Part shown: positions 7,225-13,027 of the stretch, one piece after another | Numbering within the stretch: position 1 is the first letter of the stretch | How the letters are laid out: every line of letters starts with the position of its first letter | Virus record (IMG/VR): IMGVR_UViG_3300022602_000462 | Span: 1-22,529 of that record | DNA from: a virus | Direction: 5' to 3' (one strand) | DNA length: 22,529 nucleotides | Position numbers and translations under genes: made by a program | The notes under the pieces: model-generated | Databases searched by the model: none | The model's input: the letters and a program-made list of their open reading frames with translations, nothing else | What the model was told of the DNA's origin: nothing

Positions 7225-7485
7225 AGGTAGCGTGGCGAGTAGCAAGAATCGTGCCAAGCTCATAGACATCACTGCAACGCGCTACAACGCACGATTGAAT
7301 TTCGTAGCCATGATGGTATTAAGTAGGGCACGATCGTTTGCCTATGACGCAAACAGGTGGGTTGGCGCGTCCTATGCGCGTGCGAGGGTGAGAGGTGGGG
7401 TGGCGCGGGATAGTGATCAATTTGGGTGGGACTGCGCCCCCAATAAATATGTTGACACCAATTAAAAGATCAACGACAATTCACT

Positions 7486-7494
7486 TGTTATAAT
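7486..7494 (+). promoter_or_regulatory. Extended -10 promoter for the rightward early block
   Basis: TGTTATAAT is a perfect extended -10 element (TG-N-TATAAT) 30 bases before the first rightward start codon at 7525. TTGACA occurs at 7452-7457 but is too far upstream (31 bases) to serve as the paired -35. It probably uses the host housekeeping sigma factor. Confidence 0.65.
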
Positions 7495-7497
7495 TTA

Positions 7498-7517
7498 TTT
7501 TAACCACCACGAAGGAG
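7498..7517 (+). promoter_or_regulatory. Conserved translation leader, copy 1
   Basis: The repeated element TTAACCACCACGAARGGA, here with GAAGGAG as ribosome site, stands just before the gene at 7525. Near-identical copies precede 7759, 8574, 8807 and 9811, and a rearranged one precedes 11470. Confidence 0.7.
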
Positions 7518-7524
7518 TAATAAC

Positions 7525-7737
7525 ATGGCAACACTAAATGACATCAAGCAAGAGATTTTCAATAACATCGATCCGGAAGCGATCCGCATGTTCGGCGCGC
7601 AGTCAATCAAAGATTGGATCGAAGACTTTATGATCAATCTCAAAACACCCGCAACAATGGATGATCTATCAGACTACGTCTCTGAAATCCATTACATCTG
7701 CGGTGAAGCAAGCATGCCAACAGATCAAGATTATTAA
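7525..7737 (+). CDS. Hypothetical protein (70 aa), first gene of the early block
   Basis: This encodes 70 acidic residues, probably all helical, beginning MATLNDIKQEIF. No family is recognised. It is the first gene after the extended -10 promoter and has leader copy 1, so it is likely expressed at once on infection. The next gene follows after 21 bases, and its own leader overlaps this stop codon. Early position and small acidic character suit a host-takeover or inhibitor protein, but nothing in the sequence proves this. Confidence 0.75.
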   Translation: MATLNDIKQEIFNNIDPEAIRMFGAQSIKDWIEDFMINLKTPATMDDLSDYVSEIHYICGEASMPTDQDY

Positions 7738-7751
7738 CCACCACAAAGGAG
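7734..7751 (+). promoter_or_regulatory. Conserved translation leader, copy 2
   Basis: TTAACCACCACAAAGGAG precedes the ArdC-like gene and includes the stop codon of the gene before it. It differs from the consensus at one base. Confidence 0.7.
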
Positions 7752-7758
7752 TAACACC

Positions 7759-8541
7759 ATGAATAAGAAAACAATGCCATACGCAGAGCTACTCAAAGAA
7801 GCAGTATCAAAGAAGGGCGTGCTCAGCTCATGCTACTCACGCTTCCACCGCTATAGTTTTGCCAATCAGATTTGGGCTTGGAGTCAATCATGCGAGATGA
7901 ATATTCCGCTCGCACCGATCGCTACACTCAAGCAATGGAACGCAATGGGTCGCAAGGTCAAGAAGGGCGCTAGTGCGATCTTCTTAAACATGCCAGTCAT
8001 GATTGACGTTAAAGATCCAATCACAAAAGAAAAGACCGGCGAGGTGAAGCAGTTATTCATACCACGCAAGAATTGGTTTTTCTTATCTCAAACCGAAGGC
8101 GACGACTACGTCCAAGAAGAAAAGATCGCAGAGTGGGACAAAGATCTCGCGCTAAAAAATCTCAACATCGATGAAGTGCCATTCACATTGGCAGACGGCA
8201 ATTGTCAAGGCTATGCAGAAGGCCGTAGCATCGCGATCAATCCGGTCGCAGTGTTACCTCATAAGACACGCTTCCATGAGATCGCTCACATCGTGCTAGG
8301 CCACACGCTCGAGCACAAGATGGCTGATAGCGAGCTCACACCTCGAGACATCCGCGAGGTCGAAGCAGAGTCAGTGGCTTACATCCTATGCCAAGTGTTA
8401 GGGCTCAAGGGCGAAGAAGAGTCACGCGGGTATATTCAGTCATGGCTCAAAGATAAAGACATCGAGGACGCAAGCGCACGCAAGATCTTTTCAACCGTTG
8501 ATAAGATCTTGAAGAGCGGTCAAAAAGACGCTACAATATAA
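7759..8541 (+). CDS. ArdC-like antirestriction protein with metallopeptidase domain
   Basis: This 260-residue protein has the ArdC layout. The N-terminal half (about 1-120) contains NQIWAWSQ, TLKQWNAMGRKVKKGA and a WFFLSQT strand, as in the ssDNA-binding domain of ArdC and TraC-type proteins. The C-terminal half carries a zinc peptidase motif HEIAH (173-177) within RFHEIAHIVLGH, and the downstream Glu in VEAESVAYIL (about 203), as in ImmA/IrrE-like peptidases. Plasmid ArdC protects incoming DNA against host restriction and binds single-stranded DNA. Being second in the early block fits a protein needed as DNA enters. The fold call is firm; the protease target is unknown. Confidence 0.85.
   Translation: MNKKTMPYAELLKEAVSKKGVLSSCYSRFHRYSFANQIWAWSQSCEMNIPLAPIATLKQWNAMGRKVKKGASAIFLNMPVMIDVKDPITKEKTGEVKQLFIPRKNWFFLSQTEGDDYVQEEKIAEWDKDLALKNLNIDEVPFTLADGNCQGYAEGRSIAINPVAVLPHKTRFHEIAHIVLGHTLEHKMADSELTPRDIREVEAESVAYILCQVLGLKGEEESRGYIQSWLKDKDIEDASARKIFSTVDKILKSGQKDATI
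8509..8537 (+). promoter_or_regulatory. Sigma-70-like promoter at the end of the ArdC-like gene
   Basis: TTGAAG (8509-8514) and TACAAT (8532-8537) are spaced by 17 bases. An overlapping TATAAT lies at 8537-8542. The pair precedes the leader and gene at 8574. Confidence 0.5.
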
Positions 8542-8547
8542 TTTTAC

Positions 8548-8565
8548 TTAACCACCACGAAAGGA
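8548..8565 (+). promoter_or_regulatory. Conserved translation leader, copy 3
   Basis: TTAACCACCACGAAAGGA, the consensus form, lies 8 bases before the ATG at 8574. Confidence 0.7.
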
Positions 8566-8573
8566 AAAGCAAC

Positions 8574-8732
8574 ATGGAAGCAAACAACCCACCAAGCAAA
8601 GTAAAAGAATTAATAGAAGTTAGGGAAAAGCTCTTCGAATTGAGAAGGCAAATAACCGACATGCAAGACAAAGAAAATGAGTTAGAGTATTACATGATGA
8701 TACTTTATCAAGATATAAAGAATGGATTCTAA
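8574..8732 (+). CDS. Hypothetical coiled-coil protein (52 aa)
   Basis: This encodes 52 residues with a strongly heptad-like run of Leu, Ile and charged residues (KELIEVREKLFELRR, then MQDKENELEYY), so a short coiled coil or helical hairpin is likely. No family is recognised. Leader copy 3 directly precedes it, and a promoter-like pair and a hairpin bound it, so it may be a one-gene cassette. The leader and the clear ribosome site are the main reasons to accept such a short gene. Confidence 0.7.
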   Translation: MEANNPPSKVKELIEVREKLFELRRQITDMQDKENELEYYMMILYQDIKNGF

Positions 8733-8746
8733 AGAATAGATTCTTC

Positions 8747-8769
8747 TAGCGCATTCACTGAGTGCGCTA
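8747..8769. repeat. Intergenic hairpin (AGCGCA...TGCGCT)
   Basis: TAGCGCA (8747-8753) pairs with TGCGCTA (8763-8769), and the inner bases allow one to three more pairs. No T run follows directly, so it may act as an mRNA processing or stability element rather than a full terminator. A sister hairpin lies at 9740-9763; both are followed by the conserved leader. Confidence 0.5.
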
Positions 8770-8783
8770 TTGGAAGTATATTT

Positions 8784-8800
8784 TTAACCACCACGAAAGG
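8784..8800 (+). promoter_or_regulatory. Conserved translation leader, copy 4
   Basis: TTAACCACCACGAAAGG stands 6 bases before the ATG at 8807. It decides the start of that gene: an earlier in-frame start at 8762 would lie upstream of the leader. Confidence 0.7.
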
Positions 8801-8806
8801 CAATTT

Positions 8807-9121
8807 ATGAAAGCATCAAAAGAATTAATTGAATACGTTGTAGAGATGAATTATTTTAGGATGATCAGATCGCAACCCACGATGGACGCTAGAAATCTAT
8901 CGTGGAACGAGGTGCTAGATCTTCTTGAAAAGCTCGAGAACGATCTCAGCCCCGAGAACCTAACATGCGATGGCGAGATACCATACGCAAAGCTCATGCC
9001 ACGCATGGCTTACTTGAACGCGGTTCGAGACGAGCTCGACAAAATAAGTGAGCGCTATCAGATCGACTTCGAGCTCAATGCCGAGATCGATCAAGAGCTT
9101 GCTAACGAAAGGAGCGTATAA
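8807..9121 (+). CDS. Hypothetical helical protein (104 aa)
   Basis: This encodes 104 residues, predicted mostly helical with many Glu and Asp (LSWNEVLDLLEKLENDL, ELNAEIDQELANE). No family is recognised. The start at 8807 was chosen because the conserved leader with its GAAAGG site stands just before it. The stop codon overlaps the next start in TAATG, so the two genes are translationally coupled. Function is unknown. Confidence 0.75.
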   Translation: MKASKELIEYVVEMNYFRMIRSQPTMDARNLSWNEVLDLLEKLENDLSPENLTCDGEIPYAKLMPRMAYLNAVRDELDKISERYQIDFELNAEIDQELANERSV

Positions 9122-9621
9122 TGGACTTCTTTACATCTCAGCAACAACCCGTCGAGACGGCAGGATCGCACGGCATCGGCGTGTTCGAAGCATCTTACAA
9201 CATGATCAAGACGGCCTTCGGCGATCCATGCGGTAGCGATGACTACAAGGTGCAAGTCGAGTGGGCTATCCAATTTGAAGACGGCACGATCGCCACGATC
9301 TATGATTGGAAGCAAGGCGATCTATACAACGGCGAGGGCAACGGAACGCATTTTAGCAAGGTCGAAGAGTGGCACGTTGGCGGATTCAATGACAATGCAG
9401 AGCTCAGAGTGCTCGAGGTGCTTACTGGCATTCAAGACATGGTCAACACTGGCACACCGCTCGAAGACATACCGCCAAGGGTATTCGATGAAGCAAGACG
9501 TAAAGAAGAGTTAAGACAAGAGCTGATAGATATCGACGTGCAGATCGAAGAGCTTCAAGTAAGACGTGATCAACTAGAAGATGAATACTATTCAATGGAA
9601 GGCGAGTCAACTTATGGATAA
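9121..9621 (+). CDS. Hypothetical protein (166 aa) with C-terminal coiled coil
   Basis: This encodes 166 residues. Residues about 20-105 look like a mixed alpha/beta domain with several aromatic-rich strands (YKVQVEWAIQFEDGTIATIYDWKQ is split by turns). Residues about 125-160 form a charged coiled coil (EARRKEELRQELIDID, QIEELQVRRDQLEDE). The N-terminal part recalls small phage proteins of unknown function that describe a beta domain with WxVGG, but no family can be named. It is coupled to the gene before it by TAATG and overlaps the next one by 8 bases. Confidence 0.75.
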   Translation: MDFFTSQQQPVETAGSHGIGVFEASYNMIKTAFGDPCGSDDYKVQVEWAIQFEDGTIATIYDWKQGDLYNGEGNGTHFSKVEEWHVGGFNDNAELRVLEVLTGIQDMVNTGTPLEDIPPRVFDEARRKEELRQELIDIDVQIEELQVRRDQLEDEYYSMEGESTYG

Positions 9622-9730
9622 TAAGTTTATATGTAACGGGCACGTTTTTGATACTTTAGAGCTCGCAATTAAATACGAGCGCTTTATGAGATCAATAACA
9701 GGTATTTTTTACGCTATAGAACGCGCGTAA
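9614..9730 (+). CDS. Hypothetical small protein (38 aa)
   Basis: This encodes 38 residues beginning MDNKFICNGHVF. It overlaps the end of the gene at 9121 by 8 bases (ATGGATAA arrangement), a common sign of coupled translation, and is followed by a hairpin at 9740-9763. No ribosome site stands out. No family is recognised; accept with moderate confidence because of its length. Confidence 0.5.
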   Translation: MDNKFICNGHVFDTLELAIKYERFMRSITGIFYAIERA

Positions 9731-9739
9731 TGCCATCTT

Positions 9740-9763
9740 AAAGCGCATTTTATCGTGCGCTTT
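9740..9763. repeat. Intergenic hairpin (AAAGCGCA...TGCGCTTT)
   Basis: AAAGCGCA (9740-9747) and TGCGCTTT (9756-9763) form a perfect 8-bp stem with an 8-base loop. A second small hairpin (TTAGC/GCTAA, 9768-9782) follows, then leader copy 5. No T run follows, so termination would be inefficient. Confidence 0.55.
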
Positions 9764-9787
9764 AGGGTTAGCATTAGGCTAATCATT

Positions 9788-9805
9788 TTAACCACCACGA
9801 AAGGA
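9788..9805 (+). promoter_or_regulatory. Conserved translation leader, copy 5
   Basis: TTAACCACCACGAAAGGA lies 5 bases before the ATG at 9811. Confidence 0.7.
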
Positions 9806-9810
9806 CTTAT

Positions 9811-10074
9811 ATGTCAAAGCAAGACTTAATCGAGTATACAACCGAGCACTTCGGAAAAGCGCAATCACTCGAGCTACACCTAAGCGCTAATTTTTATCCA
9901 CCGCTACCAAGCTACGTTAAAAAGATATTCGTCGATGCATTCAATTTATATTGGAGTGGCATGACTGATATCAACGGGCTACAAAAAGAATTGTCACGAG
10001 TTTATCGTGGCACGCTTGATCAATACGGCTTCTACAATTATCTCAACGAAGATGATCTCGTGGAGGACTATTAA
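9811..10074 (+). CDS. Hypothetical protein (87 aa)
   Basis: This encodes 87 residues, with an N-terminal helix (SKQDLIEYTTEHFGKA), a Tyr/Pro-rich middle (YPPLPSYVKKIF) and an acidic end (NEDDLVEDY). No family is recognised. It has a conserved leader and starts a tight run of five genes (9811-10931) that overlap or abut, so it probably heads an operon segment. Confidence 0.75.
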   Translation: MSKQDLIEYTTEHFGKAQSLELHLSANFYPPLPSYVKKIFVDAFNLYWSGMTDINGLQKELSRVYRGTLDQYGFYNYLNEDDLVEDY

Positions 10075-10076
10075 TC

Positions 10077-10253
10077 ATGAAAGAAAGAAAAGTAATTACA
10101 GGCTACGATCTGGTCGCAACATGGAACGACGGCGAGACTCAGATCATTGACATACCGAATCATATCGCTAGCGACATTGATTATCTTTTAACACTTATCG
10201 AGGACGAAGAGAACGAAGACCTCGACAACGAAGAGGAGGACGACGATGAGTAA
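10077..10253 (+). CDS. Hypothetical acidic protein (58 aa)
   Basis: This encodes 58 residues: a short basic start (MKERKVITGYDLV), a beta-like middle and a C-terminal tail that is almost wholly Asp/Glu (about 17 of the last 18 residues acidic or Asn). Such tails are typical of phage DNA-mimic or inhibitor proteins, but that is only suggestive. It starts 2 bases after the previous stop and overlaps the next gene by 8 bases. Confidence 0.65.
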   Translation: MKERKVITGYDLVATWNDGETQIIDIPNHIASDIDYLLTLIEDEENEDLDNEEEDDDE

Positions 10254-10392
10254 CCAACTACAAAGCATGCCATTAAAACAACTCAGAGCTATGCTCAAGC
10301 AATTTAAGAGCGGTTATGTAGGCATGGGTATCAAAGATATTTTTTTAATGCACACAATCGAAGACGAAATTTTAAGAAGGGAGTCAAAATGA
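10246..10392 (+). CDS. Hypothetical small protein (48 aa)
   Basis: This encodes 48 residues, basic and helical (PLKQLRAMLKQFKSG, then HTIEDEILRRESK). Its ATG lies in the last codons of the acidic protein gene, after a GAGGAGGACGACG stretch that supplies a strong ribosome site. It overlaps the next gene by four bases (ATGA). No family is recognised. Tight coupling on both sides supports it as real. Confidence 0.65.
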   Translation: MSNQLQSMPLKQLRAMLKQFKSGYVGMGIKDIFLMHTIEDEILRRESK

Positions 10393-10646
10393 GCTTATTA
10401 CAAGAGATGGAAAAGCATGGACTAGCAAACTGCGAATTCAATCGCAACCTAGTAAAAGAATCTTACGGCACGCTATGTCACATAAGCGAATACTACAACG
10501 ATAAAAACAATGGCTATCAGCACGGCATCAATCTTTATGATAATGAAGATCTCGACGAACCAATAGAATGTATATGGTTCAAAACAGAATCAGAGCGCCA
10601 AAAATTTATCGATGATGAAAACATAACCATTATGGAAGGAGAGTAA
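10389..10646 (+). CDS. Hypothetical protein (85 aa)
   Basis: This encodes 85 residues, acidic, with several Tyr, Asn and His residues (YYNDKNNGYQHG) and a strand-like end (ECIWFKTESE). No family is recognised. It is joined to the previous gene by an ATGA overlap and has an AAGGGAG ribosome site inside that gene. Confidence 0.7.
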   Translation: MSLLQEMEKHGLANCEFNRNLVKESYGTLCHISEYYNDKNNGYQHGINLYDNEDLDEPIECIWFKTESERQKFIDDENITIMEGE

Positions 10647-10649
10647 AAA

Positions 10650-10931
10650 ATGAGCACCAATAAACAACTCGAAGTATTAGCAAAGCTAGGCATCGACACA
10701 TTGACCGAAGACGAGTACGAAGTGCAAGAATGGACGCTCTGCGACGGATGGACTAATACTTGGTCAACATACGATGACAACGACAATGAAGTACCAAGTA
10801 CTTTTAGATCAGCTCAAGAAGCGCAAGCAGAATTGGATGACTTCTTTTATCAATGCGAAGAAGCCGTCGAAGATGGACACATGGAAGACGTTCCGGATCG
10901 TGAAGATTTTAGAATTGTAAAGATCGCATGA
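10650..10931 (+). CDS. Hypothetical protein (93 aa), acidic
   Basis: This encodes 93 residues with a high share of Asp and Glu and several Trp (EWTLCDGWTNTWST). The middle (VPSTFRSAQEAQAELDDFF) reads like a strand followed by a helix, a layout common in small phage proteins that annotate queries of the form field-value-helix. No family can be named. The ribosome site GGAGAG lies 8 bases before the ATG; the previous stop is 3 bases upstream. Confidence 0.7.
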   Translation: MSTNKQLEVLAKLGIDTLTEDEYEVQEWTLCDGWTNTWSTYDDNDNEVPSTFRSAQEAQAELDDFFYQCEEAVEDGHMEDVPDREDFRIVKIA

Positions 10932-10993
10932 TGGAGCAACTTTTATTTTTTATCTTCGTGATCTTTTATATATTAATCTGCAATAAGATATAA
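10928..10993 (+). CDS. Possible membrane micropeptide (21 aa)
   Basis: The frame overlaps the previous stop by four bases (ATGA) and encodes 21 residues that are almost entirely hydrophobic (LLFFIFVIFYILI), enough for one membrane span. Its TAA is part of a TATAAT box. It could be a real membrane micropeptide or just A/T-rich chance; the ATGA coupling is the only positive sign. Confidence 0.35.
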   Translation: MMEQLLFFIFVIFYILICNKI

Positions 10994-11025
10994 TTTTTAA
11001 ACTAACATTAAAAGGGAGCATCAAA

Positions 11026-11184
11026 ATGAAACAACTCAGCAAAACAAAATATCTCAAAGGCAAAGAGCTCAGAAAAGTAACCGAGCTCAATGATCATATG
11101 AGACAGGCAGAATCTATCGACGCGGTTGCATGGTACGTGATCGTGCTTTGCGTTATCTTATTCATTTTATTTGGAGCACTATAA
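11026..11184 (+). CDS. Small membrane protein (52 aa)
   Basis: This encodes 52 residues: a basic, soluble N-terminal half (MKQLSKTKYLKGKELRK) and a single C-terminal membrane span (WYVIVLCVILFILFGAL). The layout suits a tail-anchored inner-membrane protein. AAAGGGAG lies 9 bases before the ATG, and a TATAAT box occurs at 10989-10994. The stop overlaps the next start in TAATG. Function is unknown. Confidence 0.7.
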   Translation: MKQLSKTKYLKGKELRKVTELNDHMRQAESIDAVAWYVIVLCVILFILFGAL

Positions 11185-11420
11185 TGATCAACTTAGAATT
11201 GTCATGGGATCAGACAGAAAAGATCGTCGCAGAAGCGTTGCAAGAGTCGCTACGGCTCGAATTAAGATTCAATGAAGGTCAGGATAGGATCGATGCATAT
11301 AAACTCGTCCTAAGCGATTTTATGCTCGCTCAAGACTTCCAAAAATTCATGCACGACATCGCTAAAAAAGAATCAAAATACAACGCAAAAAGATTAGCGG
11401 AAGCTGGTAACGGATTATAA
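11184..11420 (+). CDS. Hypothetical helical protein (78 aa)
   Basis: This encodes 78 residues, helical throughout (SWDQTEKIVAEALQESLRLE, FMHDIAKKESKYNAKR). The start at 11184 is preferred over one at 11130 because it couples to the membrane protein gene through TAATG. No family is recognised. Confidence 0.7.
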   Translation: MINLELSWDQTEKIVAEALQESLRLELRFNEGQDRIDAYKLVLSDFMLAQDFQKFMHDIAKKESKYNAKRLAEAGNGL

Positions 11421-11425
11421 AAGCA

Positions 11426-11434
11426 TGCTATAAT
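11426..11434 (+). promoter_or_regulatory. Extended -10 promoter before 11470
   Basis: TGCTATAAT is a perfect extended -10 element 36 bases before the next start codon. No good -35 box lies 17 bases upstream, which extended -10 promoters do not need. Confidence 0.55.
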
Positions 11435-11458
11435 CTAATTTTAAACTTAAATAGAAAG

Positions 11459-11469
11459 GTAACCACCAT
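11459..11469 (+). promoter_or_regulatory. Rearranged conserved leader, copy 6
   Basis: GTAACCACCAT precedes the ATG at 11470, with AGAAAGG just before it. The two halves of the usual leader (AACCACC and GAAAGG) are in swapped order. Confidence 0.4.
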
Positions 11470-11739
11470 ATGAAAACATTAAAAATAGTCGATGAATTAG
11501 GCGTCGTAAACGCTCAACTCAAAGCATTAGAAGAAACTGCAAGAAAGCTCAAGCAAGAGCTCATTAAACGTGGCATCGGTATCTATCAAGGTAACGACTA
11601 CTTCGTCGAGGTTCAACACTATGACAAAGAAGTGATCTCACCTAAGCTAGTCCGAGAGCTAGCTGACAAAGACTTCGTGTCATCCGTGACTCAAGTTCAG
11701 TCAGTCGACGCCGTCGTCGTAAAACCATTATCAATTTAA
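11470..11739 (+). CDS. Hypothetical protein (89 aa)
   Basis: This encodes 89 residues: an N-terminal coiled-coil helix (VNAQLKALEETARKLKQELI) followed by a short beta-rich part (GNDYFVEVQHYDKEVISP) and a helix. The arrangement recalls small phage proteins with a helix pair and a Gam/RecT-like accessory look, but no family can be assigned. It has its own extended -10 promoter and is followed by a hairpin at 11754-11771. Confidence 0.75.
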   Translation: MKTLKIVDELGVVNAQLKALEETARKLKQELIKRGIGIYQGNDYFVEVQHYDKEVISPKLVRELADKDFVSSVTQVQSVDAVVVKPLSI

Positions 11740-11753
11740 TATGGGAGTCGTGA

Positions 11754-11771
11754 GGGCAGAACAATCTGCCC
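11754..11771 (+). terminator. Strong hairpin, possible attenuator or weak terminator
   Basis: GGGCAGA and TCTGCCC form a perfect 7-bp stem with the tetraloop ACAA. A run of five T follows only after seven bases, so termination is uncertain. It lies in the leader of the 11788 gene and the sigma-like gene and could also govern their translation. Confidence 0.5.
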
Positions 11772-11787
11772 AAAGCGATTTTTAATC

Positions 11788-11976
11788 ATGAGTAAATTTT
11801 CAGTCCAACGCCGTTATGTCATCACGGATCTATTTGAAGAACCCATTCGCGCATTCTACACAAAGGATGAAGCGCTTCCATACCTCACACCACAAACAAA
11901 ACTTATCGTATTACCTAAGCAACTATCCGGTTATAAACTAGCAATCACACTTGTGAAAGGGGAAGCAACATTTTGA
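11788..11976 (+). CDS. Hypothetical protein (62 aa) before sigma-like gene
   Basis: This encodes 62 residues, basic, probably beta-rich (RRYVITDLFEEPIRAFYT, TKLIVLPKQLSGYKLAITLV). No family is recognised. There is no clear ribosome site, and a strong hairpin lies 16 bases upstream, so its translation may be regulated. Its TGA overlaps the TTG start of the sigma-like gene (TTGA), so the sigma-like protein is probably coupled to it. Confidence 0.65.
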   Translation: MSKFSVQRRYVITDLFEEPIRAFYTKDEALPYLTPQTKLIVLPKQLSGYKLAITLVKGEATF

Positions 11977-12545
11977 ATGACACTACAGACACGCTCACAG
12001 AATACTTACAATCACTCTACGGCATCGATATTTTGCCACTGAGCGAAGAGCACGCGCTCGCTAAAAGAATCGCTACAGGCGACCAAGAAGCCCTCGAAAA
12101 ACTCATCCGGCACAACTTAAGGTTCGTGGTATACGTCGTTCGTAAAATGACGGCGTGGGGCTACGGCAAAATGCCGGTGGAGGATCTTTTGGCGATGGGT
12201 AACGAGCAACTACTTATCGCCGGACGCAGATGGACACCGACCAATAACGCGCGCTTTGCGACCTACGCTCGATCATTCATAGAAAAGGGCGTGCGCCGTG
12301 AGCTCGATAACACTGCCAACATCATACGACTGCCGGTCAACATCATGGAGTCGATCAAAAAGATGAACTACACCGAGAAGACACTCACGCAGAAGCTAGG
12401 TCGTAAGCCGAAAGAATCAGAGCTCGCAACTGAGCTCAACATCGAGGAAGATCGCGTCCGGCAACTGCAAGGTTACCTGTCGAGAGAGCCGGTGTCACTC
12501 GATCACATCAACGAAGAAAAATTTTTGGAGGAATCAGATGAGTAA
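11973..12545 (+). CDS. Sigma-70-like factor lacking region 4
   Basis: This 190-residue protein reads through sigma regions 1.2 to 3. Region 1.2 is about 7-35 (LPLSEEHALAKRIATGD), region 2.1 about 40-62 (EALEKLIRHNLRFVVYV), regions 2.3-2.4 about 93-123 (RFATYARSFIEKGVRREL then IIRLPVNI), and region 3 about 125-170 (KLGRKPKESELATELNIEED). It ends soon after EPVSLD, where a normal sigma factor would go on to region 4, the part that binds the -35 box. It should direct host polymerase to -10-type elements. The start is TTG at 11973, with GGGGA nearby and coupling to the previous gene. A region 4-like domain is encoded separately at 21019-21342. Confidence 0.85.
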   Translation: MNDTTDTLTEYLQSLYGIDILPLSEEHALAKRIATGDQEALEKLIRHNLRFVVYVVRKMTAWGYGKMPVEDLLAMGNEQLLIAGRRWTPTNNARFATYARSFIEKGVRRELDNTANIIRLPVNIMESIKKMNYTEKTLTQKLGRKPKESELATELNIEEDRVRQLQGYLSREPVSLDHINEEKFLEESDE

Positions 12546-12930
12546 AGATCCAGATTTAAAAAATGAATCGATTGGGGAGTCATTACCCAAATTTCCAGAA
12601 AATGAATCGATTGGGGAGTCATTGATTCAATTTCCGGTAAAAAATGAATCGACTGGGGAGTCAGAAACTAAAATTTCAGTTGAACAGTTCATAAAGAACT
12701 TCCAAAGTGAAAAAGGCATTTCTTATCCGACCGAGATATATTCCCTGGACGGAAAGCTAGAAAAGATAGAATTCCATGATGTTGATAACAATTTCATCAT
12801 CGAAGCATTATGGGATCCAAGAGATAAGCACACGCTGCCGAACTACAACACGTTTAGGAAGTGGGCTTATGGTGTGATAAGCCAAAAAGGATATACTGTA
12901 GAACTAACCAAGGAGGTCAAAGATGAATGA
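12538..12930 (+). CDS. Hypothetical protein (130 aa) with three NES-GES repeats
   Basis: This encodes 130 residues. Residues 8-45 consist of three copies of NES(I/T)GES followed by short spacers, two of which end in FP. The rest (about 46-130) is a mixed domain with DGKLEKIEFHDVDNNFIIEA and a Trp-rich helix (FRKWAYGVIS). No family is recognised, and no HTH is seen that could replace the missing sigma region 4. A GGAGG ribosome site lies in the sigma gene, whose stop it overlaps, so the two are co-expressed and might work together. Confidence 0.75.
   Translation: MSKDPDLKNESIGESLPKFPENESIGESLIQFPVKNESTGESETKISVEQFIKNFQSEKGISYPTEIYSLDGKLEKIEFHDVDNNFIIEALWDPRDKHTLPNYNTFRKWAYGVISQKGYTVELTKEVKDE
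12562..12663 (+). repeat. Three in-frame tandem repeats, AATGAATCGAYTGGGGAGTCA
   Basis: Copies start at 12562, 12601 and 12643. The first two are identical over 23 bases and the third has one change (ATT to ACT in the middle) and a shorter match. Spacings of 39 and 42 bases keep the reading frame. Confidence 0.85.
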
Positions 12931-13027
12931 AAAAACATGGTGGCAAGTCACAAAGTGGTACATAGCCATACTGTCTGCCTATTTTTTAGGCAGAATAGCA
13001 TATGACTATATAGTGTGTTATTTATAG
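12923..13027 (+). CDS. Small membrane protein (34 aa)
   Basis: This encodes 34 residues with a hydrophobic, aromatic span (WYIAILSAYFLGRIAYDYIV). The ribosome site AGGAGG sits 6 bases before the ATG, inside the previous gene, which it overlaps by 8 bases. Its stop codon touches the edge of the right inverted repeat, so it is the last gene of the enclosed block. Function is unknown. Confidence 0.65.
   Translation: MNEKTWWQVTKWYIAILSAYFLGRIAYDYIVCYL

Larger units (their letters stand above)
6785..7482. other. Non-coding GC-rich intergenic region, candidate origin or structured RNA
   Basis: About 700 bp without a convincing gene separate the left and right arms. It opens A/T-rich, then becomes G/C-rich from about 6860 (GGGGCCCGGCCGCC). 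TGTCAA (6880-6885) and TTGACA (6909-6914) form an inverted pair with further CCC/GGG pairing inside. Three related hairpins follow at 7026-7224. GGCATGATTCTTGCTA (7133-7148) recurs inverted with 15 of 16 matches at 7240-7255. The open frames here on both strands have unusual composition, run across the hairpins and lack good ribosome sites. A replication origin, a structured RNA or a regulatory hub are all possible. Confidence 0.55.

Noticed and set aside
7205-7465. Open frame of 86 codons on the plus strand in the intergenic region
   Set aside because: It has Arg/Ala-rich odd composition, crosses hairpin copy 3 and the 16-base inverted pair, and lacks a ribosome site, so it is probably not a gene.
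6785-7482. tRNA, tmRNA or self-splicing intron in the GC-rich region
   Set aside because: I looked for a cloverleaf, an acceptor with CCA and intron core motifs and saw none; only the repeated hairpins stand out.
9773-9780. GCATTAGG at 9772 as an eighth promoter motif
   Set aside because: It lacks the leading T-G context and the final T and forms part of a small TTAGC/GCTAA hairpin instead.
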